A stretch of 64,000 bases of DNA from Chrysoperla carnea (GCF_905475395.1 NC_058337.1:102542368-102606367), one strand, 5' to 3'. Counted from the stretch's first letter, positions 10,244 through 22,976 are shown. Notes: a model not told the origin generated them from the letters alone. Translations and numbers: made by a program.

Positions 10244-12673
10244 ATGCCTAAAATAAAGTTAAATGTATCTTCTGATGAAGTATGCCGTACATGTTTAACA
10301 GAATATAATCAAAGTGAATTGAAATCAATTGCACAACTAGAACATAATTCAGAAACATTTATAAATATTCTAATGGCGTGTACTTCTCTACAGGTAACGT
10401 ATATTTTCCATTATATATTGTTTAGTTACATTCAATTTAAAAAACTTTATATATTTTGCAAACTGGAAGCCCAACTATTCATTTTTAGTAAAGGTGCCTG
10501 TGAATTTTTTTTTTACTAACGGATGTTATTTAACATCTGCTAAACTTTTTTTGCGAGTCCTGTTTCCGAAATATTGAACGAAATACGCATTTCAAAAAAC
10601 GGCATTTTCATTTATACGCAGAAACTATTAATTATTATATACTGGGGATAGCAGCGTCTACCCCCAATGAAGCAACACTTGTTGAATTGAGTGAGTTGCC
10701 ATTCGAAGCTTTTCTAAGACGGCAGTGTTTAAATTATTACTATCGCATTCAGGACGGCACGAAAACGATACAAAAAGACTGCTTTAAACTGGGTATGAAA
10801 GATAGAGTGGTTGAAATAATGAACGAAATAGGAATGAATGAGAACATGGCTGATTTAGAATACGTGCATAAAAAATAATTAATTAAAGTGGGTCACGTAT
10901 ATCACTATTACTGTCGTTAGAGACGTTCAACAAGATAGGGCATTATGAGAACGGGGCTTCTTACCTATCACTTGCAAACAGAGATACAAGAAGAATACTA
11001 GCTAACTTTACAATGGGAAGGTATGTGTGGGAAAATAAAATAAACGGCTTGAGAGTGTGTGTTTTATGTGGAGGATGTGAGTCGGGAAATCATTTTATTT
11101 TTTAATGCCAGGGTAAAAGTGCGGAAGTAAGATATAATGATTTAAGGGAAGGATTGGTTTTGCTGGACCGGGTTTTAAATGTTAAGGATGGAAGGCAGAT
11201 AACGATAGTTTCGGAATTTGTAGAGAAAGTGATGAGTGAGAGAAAAAGAAAGCTCTAAGGGCTGAAGAAAGCTTAAATTATTATTATTATTTTTTTTTTT
11301 TTTTTGCTTTAATTTTTTGTTAGTGATTGTGAATTTTGTACTATATTTTGATTTGTATTTTGTTTAACTCATTGTTAGTTTTTATTTTTAATTTTGTTTT
11401 ATTAGAATTTTATAATACTTTGTTTAAGAATATGTATACAATATTTGATTAGCTTTGGCATATCAATAAAGATCTTATTATTATTATTATTTATATAATT
11501 TTTATTGGTTTTCAGATTTCTTTAAATGATGATTATCCAACAAATATTTGTACATCCTGCGTTGAAACAATCAAAACCCTATACAATTTTAAAACCCGTT
11601 GTTTAAAAATTGATCAACAATTACGTACTGGATGTATCACATTTAACAATACAAAAAATGAAAATACTGATAATGAAAATGATTGTGATAATATAGAAAA
11701 TGATTTTGAAAATCGTGTAACAAAAACAAGTTTAAGAAGTGCTACAACATGTACTGTATGTGGCAAATTAATAAGCAAACGGCATATACGCGCACATATG
11801 CGCACTCATACTAATGAAAAACCATATAAATGTAAATATTGTGAGCTCAGCTTTACAATTAGTGGAAATTTACGTCGCCATCAAATGATTCACACCGGAG
11901 AACGACCTCATCAATGTACAGTGTGCGGCAAAGGTTTTATACAATATGTAACTCTTATAACACATATGCGTGTTCATACAGGTGAAACACCATACACATG
12001 TACTGTGTGTAACAAGAGTTTTAAACAACGAAAACAATTAAAAATGCATTTAACGAATAAAGATATTAAAAAATCAGTTCATTCTACGGATAATTTAATG
12101 TTTAAAACCAAAACCATTGATACAACGTTAAAAAATAAAGAATATACATGTACAGAATGTAATAAGAATTTTACAACAAAGTTTACACTTAATACTCACC
12201 TACAAAGGCATGCTAATGAAAAATTATACTTATGCTCTGAATGTGGTAAAAGTTTTATTTGTAAAACAGGTTTAGATTCACATATGACGGTACATAATAT
12301 AAATAATAAGCAATTCCAATGTACAGTGTGTTCAAAATCATTTACACGCTTAAGTACGTTACGCATACATAATAAAAAACATACGGGCGAACGTCCATAT
12401 AAGTGTACTGAATGTACAAAAACATTTGCACAGTCGGCACATTTAAAAACACATATGTATACAATCCACGATGGTCACAAACCATATCAATGTGTGTATT
12501 GTTTAAAACAATTTACGCAACGTGGAAATTTAACGATACATCAACGTACGCATACGGGAGAAACACCATTTGTATGTGAAGTATGTTCGAAAGGCTTTTA
12601 CGATTCAAGTAGTTTACGTAAGCATAAACGATCACATGTAAAAAATGAACTTCAGAAAAAAGTGCCTGTTTGA
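10244..12673 (+). CDS. ZAD-C2H2 zinc-finger transcription factor, complete, two exons
   Basis: Exons 10244-10393 and 11516-12673 join in phase 0 to give 435 residues. The ZAD module is split by the intron: EVCRTCLTEY is in exon 1 and TNICTSCVETIKTLYNFKTR starts exon 2, together supplying the four zinc cysteines. After an acidic Asn-rich linker come about ten C2H2 fingers from residue 130 on (for example YKCKYCELSFTISGNLRRHQ, YKCTECTKTFAQSAHLKTH, FVCEVCSKGFYDSSSLRKHK). Most are joined by TGE(R/T)P-type linkers. The first finger is short, and the fourth lacks a normally placed last histidine. ZAD proteins are an expanded insect class of dimerising DNA-binding factors; the target cannot be inferred. 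The 1.1-kb intron contains a LINE fragment ending 24 bp before the acceptor. Confidence 0.9.
10630..11491 (+). mobile_element. 5'-truncated non-LTR retrotransposon (LINE) 3' end
   Basis: Frames encode the end of a reverse-transcriptase polyprotein: GIAASTPNEATLVELSELPF with FEAFLRRQCLNYYYRIQDG at 10645-10765, then RILANFTMGRYVWENKINGL and a C-terminal zinc knuckle CVLCGGCESGNHF...CQ near 11060-11110. There is a frame change between the two parts and one stop just before the last cysteine of the knuckle. The element ends with AATAAA and an (ATT)n tail at 11465-11491. It is on the same strand as the host gene. The clade (CR1/jockey/R1-like) is not resolved and the 5' border is approximate. Confidence 0.8.
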
Positions 12674-13761
12674 AATTCGAGTCCAAATTTACGTTTGTGG
12701 CGCTAAAAAGTGCACCGACATCGAGCCTGTAATTCTTACCCTTACCCGCGGATAAACATTTTTAATGATTCGACATATGAAGCCGTTTAAATCGTCAGAT
12801 TATTGTAAAGAATCCCTTTTAGCATGTAATTAATTCACCATATCTTAATATGACGCGCTCGAGTTACTCCCCAAATCCTCTCATGGGCCCCCCTACTCCT
12901 GTTTTAATGATTTTTATTTGAAGTTGTATAATTTGACGACGAATTAATGATAAAATATGTTTCGACTGTGAGAAAATAATTGATATGATCTGATTTAGTG
13001 TGTAAGTTTTTATAAATTTGTTTATTGTAAATAAATACAGTTTAAATATATTCTATTTTTAACCTAAACCTTCAAAATAATTTTTGATTAAGATTTACTT
13101 ATGTAAGGTGTTAGCCTCCCATTATTTTAGACATATGTTTTTTAGCACAAAATAAACAAAAAAGTCCAAATAAATATAGGTCTCAAATTAATTTTAGTAG
13201 ATCGTGGTCACATATTTTGAAACACCCTGTATAATTCACAATAGGCTTTTGTCCTAAATTTGAAAAAACACTATTTGCAGTATGTATTTTGAATTTTCAA
13301 AAACCAATTCAAATTTACTTCAAAAACAAGTGGTATATCGTCTTGAATGACATCACGACTTGGCATACAATCATTTTTGGGTATGCAAGTTTAAGCAGCT
13401 GTAATCAAGTAACTTGCTTCGTTCTATTATAATGTAATGTTGTTTAGATATCGTATGTCATAGCGTGAAGTAATACTTTCTGATTGATGTATGCTGGCAC
13501 GTGACTAAATACCTAATTTTACTAAAATAATATCATAAAAATAATAATAATCCTTATTTTTTATGAAAAATAATGTTGTGTTTTGTTATCTACATATCAT
13601 GATTAATTATTAGAAACTTTTATCCCACCGATTTATTCTTAGATGGACAAAAGCCTATTGTTCGGACCTTACATGGATTTCGAATTCGACCAATAAATTT
13701 GCTTTTAGTTATGAAAGGTTATCCATATTTTAAAATTCAAATTATAAGTTGAGTTAACTTT
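12674..13761. other. Intergenic region between two convergent genes
   Basis: 3' flanks of the ZAD gene (+) and DNase II (-). AT-rich, with an ACACCCTGTATAA motif near 13224, often seen at the ends of small insect DNA elements. No gene seen. Confidence 0.45.
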
Positions 13762-14877
13762 TTAGTTGATCTCATTATTTTCTATATCAACCACTTTATA
13801 TCCATAATATTTGTGTAAATTTTTTTTACACATTTCTATTGTTCCAGCAATATTTAAATAATATTTCCATAGTCTATTATCTTGTATACATACTGTACCA
13901 CCTCCACGTAATTTTTGATGGTCAGCTCGATTGATATCACCGATACATACGGCCAAAACTGTCTCCTTCAAATCTTTTCGATATGTTACAGCCCACTTTG
14001 AATGATCCAAAGTTGAAGGAAAGTTTATATAAAATGTTTTAAACGATATATCAAGAATATTATCCACTTCGAATTGTGTACTACAATTTGAGGTCATTTT
14101 ACCAGCACCGTTTTGCCAAGTCTCAGCATACATAGAACTATGAAAAAATGGCGCAACCAAATCTACATATAAATCTTGATTAAAATTTTTTGATTTAGCA
14201 AATGATATAAATTTTTGATTATTGATTGATGTTAAATTCGCTACACGAAACCATGGTGGTTTTGTAAGCACATTATCATTAGTTAAATTTCCCATAAACG
14301 GAGCTGCTTGTGCTACTGTTCTGCTGACCCATCTTAAATATATATGAGGTTCATTGTACACCAATTGTTGACTTACTAAATTAATACCATTTATGTTAAA
14401 CGATATACATAAGAAACTTTGTCCATATACTGTTCCGGAAAATGGATATGAATATTCTTTGAATGTATCCGGAAAATGTGGTGTAGAATGTACAAGCCAA
14501 AATCCATGTGTGTCATTTGATACAAGTAGACCTTTTGTATGTCCTCTCCCACTTTCCTGACCGTTCGGTGGTTGATCATTGTACAATATATAAGATGCAT
14601 TGCTTTTTGTGTATAAAGGTTTTAAAGTTAAACCAGGAATTGAATCTGTACTATTCACTGATTTTGTTGATAATTTCCAGTCATCGTTTATTGTAACTGA
14701 TGTAATATATGCGTATGCATAACCATTTCTTAAATTTTCATCAGAACTTTTCTTGATATGTGGAATTTTATATAAAACATACCAATCAACTTCATTATTA
14801 TTCTCATCCCTGCATTGAAATCCATATGTAGTATAAATTAAATAACACAATAATAAGAATACTTTTAAGCCAACCAT
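13762..14877 (-). CDS. Deoxyribonuclease II, complete and apparently active
   Basis: Intronless frame of 371 residues, the usual length of acid DNase II (human 360). Residues 1-20 are a signal peptide (MVGLKVFLLLCYLIYTTYGF). The two phospholipase-D-like catalytic histidines are present: GHTKGLLVSND (H113) and DHSKWAV (H292). The family C-terminal motif CIGDINRADHQKLRGGGTVC matches human [20 protein letters not shown]. Several N-x-S/T sites fit a glycosylated lysosomal or secreted enzyme. DNase II cuts DNA at acid pH without divalent metal and clears DNA from engulfed cells or ingested food. It is convergent with the ZAD gene. The start is chosen because the signal peptide follows at once. Confidence 0.95.
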   Translation of the reverse strand: MVGLKVFLLLCYLIYTTYGFQCRDENNNEVDWYVLYKIPHIKKSSDENLRNGYAYAYITSVTINDDWKLSTKSVNSTDSIPGLTLKPLYTKSNASYILYNDQPPNGQESGRGHTKGLLVSNDTHGFWLVHSTPHFPDTFKEYSYPFSGTVYGQSFLCISFNINGINLVSQQLVYNEPHIYLRWVSRTVAQAAPFMGNLTNDNVLTKPPWFRVANLTSINNQKFISFAKSKNFNQDLYVDLVAPFFHSSMYAETWQNGAGKMTSNCSTQFEVDNILDISFKTFYINFPSTLDHSKWAVTYRKDLKETVLAVCIGDINRADHQKLRGGGTVCIQDNRLWKYYLNIAGTIEMCKKNLHKYYGYKVVDIENNEIN

Positions 14878-15308
14878 TTTTTAATATTTTAAATATCTGT
14901 TATACTTTTTTTTTATTTATTAAAGAGTTATAAAGTTATACTCATAAACATTTGATTACTCAGCAGGAATGAATCAACGTATTTTGTTAATCGATTTGTA
15001 AGGGAATTTGCATTTTAAATATATGCGCAAATTAATAATTATATTGAGTTCATAATATTCAGGTGAATGCAACTAATAATGTTACATAATAGTCAAAATA
15101 TAATATCTTTTGTCATATGGTAAAAACTATTATGACATAATTATTGAAACCATCTGGCATAAGTTTTTATCGCAAGCGCAGAGGGTTGATTAATTTAAAC
15201 TATGATATCGGCACTTGTAACTTCAGAAGACAGTAGACACTCAGAAATACAGTACAATTCCTTACTTATATTATTAATTCGACAATAACTCTGCCTTTCT
15301 GTTTGTAT

Positions 15309-15720
15309 TATTTATGTTACGCAATCACCCCTAAACGTCTGATCCGATTTAAATTTAAATTTTGGTACTGAGATAATTTAGACCCTGGACATAGACATTC
15401 ATGCGAAAAGAGGGATGTAGTGGATTGAAATAAGGGTTGACAGCGGTGTACACCATAAACTTAAAAAATTGTGCATGTCTATTAAGCTCAAATTTTGAGG
15501 GGTGGAAAGGTGGAGCGAGAAAGTGAGGATGAACAATCGAATATTTCAAATATACCCAAATAAGGTATCAAATAAAACAGCATGATGTGTACATTACAAA
15601 ACTCTCAAATCGACGCAAGGAAATTTGGGAAGAAGGGATGAAAGTGGGGATGATATCAAATAAATTAGTTCAGCTGTTTAAAAGTTGTGAACTGTTTATC
15701 GCGGGTTTTTCAAATTTCAT
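15309..15720 (+). repeat. Dispersed repeat (GGTACTGAGATAATTTAGACC family)
   Basis: Contains TTAAGCTCAAATTTTG and, 210 bp later, AGTTGTGAACTGTTTATCGC with GGTTTTTCAAATTTCAT. Both anchors recur in the same order at 37530-37680 in a tim intron, though closer together. No open frame. Borders are approximate. Confidence 0.45.
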
Positions 15721-16605
15721 AAAATTTACTTGATACTTCAATCTATTTCTATTAAACCATAATGTCTCACCAGCATTTCCAAAATACAGTTTCTCTCGAA
15801 AACTCATTTTGTCTCATAGAAACATTTCGAAAATAATTCAATTAATTTTGACTTTCAACAATAAATTTTATTACAAAATTTCGTAGAAAAATTCTTTTGG
15901 AACAATTCTAAAAAATATTTTGTTCTAGTCTAAAAATATGAGCTTGCAAGTCAAATTAGAAGTGAGGTAAGAATTTTTTTCATCCAGCAGTTCTTTTAAT
16001 TTGTCTTTTTAGAACCTAAGTATTCATAATATATCAACTCTCATTTTAATCTCTTGAAGAGGGTGCAAAATTGGAGAAAAAACTATTTTCTGTCCTATTC
16101 GCCTAGTTTTTGCAGCCGAAAGTAGAATAACATATACAGGGATTGTGTGATGTTTCGAACTGATTGAGTTTCTTGAATCTTGTGAAGTTGATTGAATCGA
16201 TCAGAAAAATTTTATATCTAAGAGTTTATTTTTACAATTGTTATAACATTTTTAGAATTATTTAGAAACATATATTAGGTATGCTGATGACATTTACGTA
16301 TAGCCTGTATAGGATAGTCACGATGAAGATAACAGAATGTATCATTCGATTGTAATTATTATCATCCCACACGTGCCCTCGTGTTTTTATTACCACGTGA
16401 ACCATTGGGGTGGAACAGCAGAAAATACGCATGCTAAAAAAAGCGCCCGTATATTCTGTTAATTTAGCACTCGTTATATATATTTTTTTGTAGTTAGTAA
16501 GAAGTAAAGAATGTATGAGGGTACCAAATTCACAGAGAGTTTGGACGCTATTTTATTATGTGCATTTTCTCCTGTACAATCCCATTTACTTTATATAATA
16601 ATAGG

Positions 16606-17236
16606 AGAGCCAGGCCAAAAAAAATTCTTTGAATTTAATAAAGCTGTTCATTTGAGGATTGGTTATAGTAGTTGTGTACACTAACATACTGTGGTTAGTC
16701 AAGCGGACGATAGAACAGGGGTCAGATATGTCGTATCGAAACGGTTATGATTGCCATGGTATTTAAATGAGTTTACTAAAGCAGAAAATTGTTATACAGA
16801 TTTTATGTCGCATATAAATAAGAGTTATGTCAGTCAGTCAGCTAAAAGTGAGAACAGAGCTGATCAGTCAGCGCTTATGTATGTGTAATAAATAAATAAG
16901 ATTCAGTTATGATTGTTAAGATTCTGTTATTTATATGCCATATACAATCTGTTTAACAATTTTCAGCTTTAGTAAATTCATTTAAATATCACAGCAATCA
17001 TAACTGAATCTTATTTATATAATGTAGGTACATACATTAGGCCTGACTGACCATCCCTGTTCCAACATTTAACTGACTATCATAACGGAATTCATAACCG
17101 TTTCGATAGCATATATCTGACTCCTGTTCCATCGTTCGCTTGACTGAACACAGTATGTGTGTGTACACAACTACTAAAACCAATCCTCAAATGATCAGCT
17201 TTAATAAATTAAAAGAATTTTTTTTGGCCTGGCTCT
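16606..17236. mobile_element. Fold-back DNA element, 631 bp, almost wholly inverted repeat
   Basis: The ends are AGAGCCAGGCCAAAAAAAAT (16606-) and its complement ending GGCCTGGCTCT (17236). Internal blocks pair too: GATTGGTTATAGTAGTTGTG with CACAACTACTAAAACCAATC, and AAACGGTTATGATTGCCATG with the region around 17090-17110. The pairing reaches almost to the centre near 16920. No clear target-site duplication and no coding capacity. Confidence 0.75.
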
Positions 17237-18020
17237 TAATCCATAATGAAAAATATTTGTATTTTTCACATGCGTTATGAATGAAAATATTTACCATTTT
17301 ATTATTAAAATTATATGTAATAAAAGTAATTATTACATTTTATTTGTTGTGACTATCCTTCAAAACAAAAAGGGCCTTTTATGTAATATTTTTTTATTTC
17401 TTCAAAAGACGTTCGTTGTCGAACCAAAACATTGAGTGAAATCAATTTTTGGATTACATCAATAACTACGAAAATATGAAGGATTTAAATGTACAAATAG
17501 AAAGAAAGGAAAATAATACTTGGTGACGTCATGGCCTGCAATATTGCCATAGAGGCTACATATCAAAAACTGTTATGCAAGAATAATATTTAATTGCTTA
17601 TATCTTTCATGTTTATCAATCTATTTTTATTTTAATTTTAATACTTCATGATTTTAGAAATTGACATCAGGACAGAGGCCTAGCCTAGTAGATTAACAGT
17701 TACTCACGCGCATAAATTTATTTTTTTCTAACACATTTCTAACTTTAAAATTGTCCACTTTCATCCGCCGTTTTAACCCCTTAATAGAGAATGAATTCCC
17801 AAAAATCTCTTCTTAGTGTACACTTACGTCATTGAACGTTTGTGGAAAATTGAATGCCCCTAAACTCAGCGATTTCAGCTGTGATCGATCAGTCATTCAA
17901 CCAGCCAGTTTCTTCTTTTATATACAGGGTAAATGCTTCAAATTTTGTCAAAATCGTTTGACACTCAGTCTATATAAGGTCAATGAATTAAACGCCTCAA
18001 GTATAATTATTTCATTAACG

Positions 18021-18517
18021 TAGTTCCAGCATGGTATTTGTAGTTTCTATGTTAAAGCAATGGTACAATTTTTTTTTCGACAGAATTTAACGAAAAATTA
18101 AATTTAAGAATTTAATAATGCTTACTATTAATTCCCAAAGTTTCAGAAATTTTGACCGTTTAAAATGGGAAATAATTATGCCAACGTCCCAATTTCGATC
18201 AATTTACGTCAAAATTAATATCTCGAAAGTGAAAATTAATTTCTAAATTTTTTTTTTAGAATTTTATTGTATAAACATTTTTTTCTACTTTTTCTTCAAT
18301 ATATAATAATATCATAAAAAATAGTTGGAGAGACCGGACATTTTACATGCTTTAAATGGGACATGACCCTCAAAATCGCGAACTTTGTCTTTAAATATCT
18401 CGCGATCTAAACGGTCAAAAATTATGAAATTTTAGGAATTCATAAATAAAGCTATTATAAACCCGAGAAAAAAAATTCGGCCAAATCTGTCGAAAAGTGA
18501 TTTCATGCTGGTACTAC
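18021..18517. mobile_element. Inverted-repeat element, about 500 bp
   Basis: Starts TAGTTCCAGCATG and ends CATGCTGGTACTA. Inner arms also pair: TTTCGACAGAATTTAACG with the region TTCGGCCAAATCTGTCGAAA, and TTTGACCGTTTAAAATGGGA with the stretch around 18405-18440. Non-coding and MITE-like. Confidence 0.55.
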
Positions 18518-18838
18518 CTTAAAAGTTCGGGAAACATACTGTTTTTTAATTTTTTTTTATTAATCATTAACAAACGTAAAATTAATTAAAGAATTTTTAA
18601 GCAAGTTTTAAAAATTTTATTTTCTCTTTACAGAAAGTGAAGTTGGTTTTTTAATTTCTTTACAAATACGCAAAATATGAACGTTTAAAATTCCTAATGA
18701 AACAAAGAGGAAGATATAGTGATGTCATTGTACGGTACCGCCAAAGAGATTAAGAGATTAAATGTTAAACTCCGTTTTGCAAGAAAGAGGCGGGCAATAG
18801 TCTTTGAATACTTATAACTTCTACGATTTTTAATTAAT

Positions 18839-18881
18839 TAACCGACTTCAAACAAAAACGGAGGAGGTTATCAATTCGACT

Positions 18882-18918
<37 letters not shown>

Positions 18919-19510
18919 GTTACCGCAGAACTTTTGACTGGGTGAACCGATTTTGATGATTCTTTATCTGTTTGAAAGCTAGTGCTTCCCATTTGGTCCC
19001 ATTTCATTTTGGTCTATTTCTGACAACGGCATCCATGAGAAAATCATAAAAGTCTTAAATTATCATTAAGTATGCTCGACAAGAGGACGAATAACTCAAT
19101 ATCACTTCGATGATTCTTTTTTTAGTGAAAAATTAGTTAGTGTACTTCAGATTCACTAAAAATCACAAAATAAAAAAAACTTTTAACAAAAAGAAAACCG
19201 ACTTCAAAAGAAAAATTTTTCCAAAACAAATTAAAATGCACTAAAAAGTAAACAAATAATGATAATATAATGGAGTTAAAATTGTTGTTATTTTTGGAGT
19301 CGGTGGCAGCCAAGGAAACAACTCTGACAGAACAGTTTGCTATATTAGCTTGGCTGACACCGACTCCAAAAATAACAACAATTTTAACTCCATTATATTA
19401 TCATTATTTGTTTACTTTTTAGTGCATTTTAATTTGTTTTGGAAAAATTTTTCTTTTGAAGTCGGTTTTCTTTTTGTTAAAAGTTTTTTTTATTTTAATT
19501 AAATTTTCAA
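18839..19510 (+). repeat. CCGACTTC dispersed repeat with poly(T) and internal palindrome
   Basis: Starts AACCGACTTCAAACAAAAAC then GGAGGAGGTTATCAATTCGA, a 24-nt T run (18889-18912), and GGGTGAACCGATTTTGATGA. This sequence type is widespread in insect genomes. The right part is the palindrome at 19167-19496, whose arms both carry CCGACTTC/GAAGTCGG. Class uncertain. Confidence 0.6.
19167..19496. repeat. Nearly perfect 330-bp palindrome (148-bp arms, 34-bp loop)
   Basis: Left arm 19167-19314 and right arm 19349-19496 are reverse complements with one mismatch that I can see (GGTGGCAG against GGTGTCAG). The loop is 19315-19348. A transcript would fold into one long hairpin. Confidence 0.9.
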
Positions 19511-20550
19511 ATTTTGTTATGGTATCAAGTTTTATATTTTTCAGTATATGTAACTAAATATTATAAATATATGTAACTTATAAATTACCAATTATATACC
19601 TACATAAAGATAATATAATATCAATTAAGATCATTCGATGCAAAGTGAAAAATAAACTCTTAACTACAATATGGTAAAACGTGCATGGGATAAAAATCGT
19701 AGGAAAAACTATTATTTCGTGGAAAAACTAATCCGTAGTACGTTGTATCTAGTGCATAATACATAAAATCTTGTTTTATTTTTTAATTAAAAAAAAACTG
19801 TGATGCTTTGATGATATGACATTGTATTTACCTCTCTCTATTAAATTGTGTAGGCATAGCTACGTAATACGGCGAACATAGGGGTAGGGAGAAAACCCTC
19901 ACCGTGCGGAGCTTAGTAAGAGGCGAAAAATTTGATTGAATATAGAAGATCATGTAAAATTATTCAAAAAGTGTCCAACTAGTTGAAAGAAATAGAGAAG
20001 GTAATGTACCTTACCTACATAGGAGTCTTTTTTAACTTAAGACATTTGCAAAAAATGTACGAAAGAAATTTGAAAAAATTCTCAATGATATCGTGTTTAA
20101 TTAAAAAACAGCTCTTCATATTCTACGAATTTTATTAAAAAAACAACAGTTCTCGCATGAGAAATCAAGTACCTGGATGACCTGGATTTGTATACTGGCG
20201 TTACAAACTTGGTACTAAAGACAACATACCTTGATATACAATAATATTACATGTATACAGGGTATAAAAAGGCACCTGTATTTACATTTAAACATTTTTT
20301 TAAAGCCTCAATTTTCATAATATGTACACACTTTGAAAATTCCATAGACGTGCTTTGAAAAAATATTTTTTAATAACTAAAATTTAATACAAATAATTCA
20401 CTGGTTTACAAAATTTAATTTTTTTTTTTGTCACTTTAGTGATAGAACATTTCTTATATTTTTTTGGCTGCTGAATTCGATATCGCATTCAGAATTTTCT
20501 AATATATCAAGTTTTTGAAATATTTTTACCTCAAGCGTACTTTCAGTAGT

Positions 20551-20883
20551 GAAAATAAATTATGAAATTTGAAAAAAGTTAAAATTTATGTAAAAATATA
20601 CTTAAATACTCTGATTTCGAGTCATAAAAACACATTTTTCTTTTAAAATATTAAAATTAAAAATCGTAATTTTTAAACTGTATATCACGTGACCTAAAAC
20701 GCGGGCAAGCCCTGATGTGACGTCATATCGGTATGAACCGTAGACCATCAGTTACTTCAGTGTAGACAGCTAGGTATAATATATCCATAGATAATAAATA
20801 TTTATATTTATTATAATTAGTAGTTGTCTGTCAAAATAAACATTTTGAAGTACTTTTTCAAATACAGTAGAATACCCTATTGA
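20551..20883 (+). repeat. Dispersed repeat, copy 2 (other copy in PDCD10 intron 3)
   Basis: Shares AATTTGAAAAAAGTTAAAAT, TATATCACGTGACCTAAAA and ACATTTTGAAGTACTTTTT with 2588-3063, and ends GAATACCCTATTG. This copy has an extra GATGTGACGTCATATCGG stretch absent from copy 1. Confidence 0.7.
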
Positions 20884-22228
20884 GTTGAAAACCAAGTTTT
20901 TCCATTTAGGGGAACCAGTTCATTTTCATTTAGGGGAACCAGTATAAATGTCTTCACTGGAGTATTTGTAGTATTATTTTTACAATTACAAAGCACTGCT
21001 TAACTTAAAAATATAATTTATTAAAATTATCATCATTAAATATCATTTTGTTATTAAATTTAGAAACTTTAGCCGGAGGAATCGGTTTCGGTTAAGCTAA
21101 TGCTTGCCTCAGCCGACACAGGTTACGTCTCTGTGTGAATGTTATTAACTTATTGCAAACATATGTTATTATTGTATCCTCGTGTATACACTATGCTCTC
21201 TGAATGAGAAAAGGCTAGACTTATAGCACTGTAATAGCACTACCATTTTCTATTTACATGCAATGTACTACACTGAAACAAAAAGAACAAACGCAACAAC
21301 GTGCTCAATGTTTATCTCACGTGGACTAGATAATATTGTATAACACATTTTAAATAAAAGAAACGCATGCGTCAATGTGTAATAATGAAATAAAACAGTG
21401 ATTTTCAATGTGTTTTTAATAGATATATTTTTTGTTCGCATGCGCAATCATTTTTTATCTACCTTAGATCTGACATTTTAGTAAAAATTACGATTTAAGC
21501 AGCTTATTATAATTTGGTTTGTGTATTAAATTTTGTATACAATAATACACAGCTATAAACCGTGTTCTGTTATAGACTGCAGAATCCCAGCTTATCAAAA
21601 TAAGCTCAACAAGACAAACAAAAAAACTATTTTCCAAATTTGGATCTGAGGCCTCATTTGGGAGATACGGGTATGGCAAAAATTGATAAATTTGTTCATT
21701 CACTGACTATCATTCGATAACGAGTAGCCAATAAAAATCAGTAGATATTAGTAAATTTCACTTAATAATGGAAGGGATTTTAAAAAAAGTATAAAATTAT
21801 TTAATTGGATTTTGTCAAGTTATCCCATTTTTTCGTCAAATCCTCAAATTATAAAGATGAAGAAATTATAGAAATACACAGCTTTTATTTGTTTTTTCAA
21901 TGAATATGTGTCTTATCTGTGCCGAAATGGAATGTGCTTTGCTTTATTTAGGTAACTTTGAATAAGATTATGTGTACTAAAAAATAATATCAATCATACG
22001 ATAAATTTTTTTTATTCAATAATGCACGCCACTGTTTTAATTTTAATACACAAATTTTAGCTTATAATTTTTTTTTACAATTTTAAGGGAAGGCTCAACC
22101 AAGTCAAGTGGGATAAGGCAAACTAAATTTTCTGAACATTTAATAAAGATAATATACGATTTTGACTAGGTTTTATAAGTTTATTATGGTTTTTACTAAT
22201 TAGTTTACTCAGATGATATTACATAATA

Positions 22229-22355
22229 GCTGCGTTCGTTAAGAACATCATGATTCTACCACGTTATGATGTCATAATACAGTGTTAATAAATGCATTGT
22301 ATCGATGACGTCATGTCTTAATGATATCATGATGTTGTTAAACAACGAACACAAC
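22229..22355. mobile_element. 127-bp MITE
   Basis: Left end TGCGTTCGTTAAGAACATCA is the approximate complement of the right end TGATGTTGTTAAACAACGAA followed by CACA. Short, non-coding, closed hairpin structure. Confidence 0.6.
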
Positions 22356-22976
22356 CATTGTGTGCTGTTTATTTACTTTTGTCACTGAATATTACAAATT
22401 GCACATTTGCATAAGAAATCAAGAAATGATTTATTACTATACTAAAATATTTTTTAGCAAAAAAATTACAAAAAATAATTTAACAATGTGTAATGAATTT
22501 GGACTTTTAAGGACAGATCTAGAGCTCTCTCAAGAACCATAAATTATTTGGTTACAGAAATACACATATAAACCTTTTTTTCTAATGCAATGAAACAGGT
22601 TATCAAATTTTTGTTATTATATTAAATTTTCAACTTGAATTTAACGTAATAAACACAGAATATATTAACAATAATACAGTATTAAAAGATACAGTGGAAT
22701 CGGAATTTTTATGACAAACTAGCCAGTTTCTTGCGGAAGAAATTTGATTGTTTGTAAACGCAAACTTGTCGCAACCTGCCCAGATCAATATTAAAAATTT
22801 TAAATTATTATTAATTGCTCTACTTATACAGGTTATTGAACTAAAAGTCCTAAGTATAAAGGTAATTATATTCATGGTAATTATCAAAGAGCATAGGATA
22901 GAGGAGAAGCAGCCCATATGAGCTAATGTAAAATCGTAGTATACGAGTTTCAGCGCCTCTACCGAGTCAGGCTTTC

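Noticed and set aside
14391-14600. 69-codon minus-strand frame inside DNase II
   Set aside because: Overlaps the real DNase II frame out of register.
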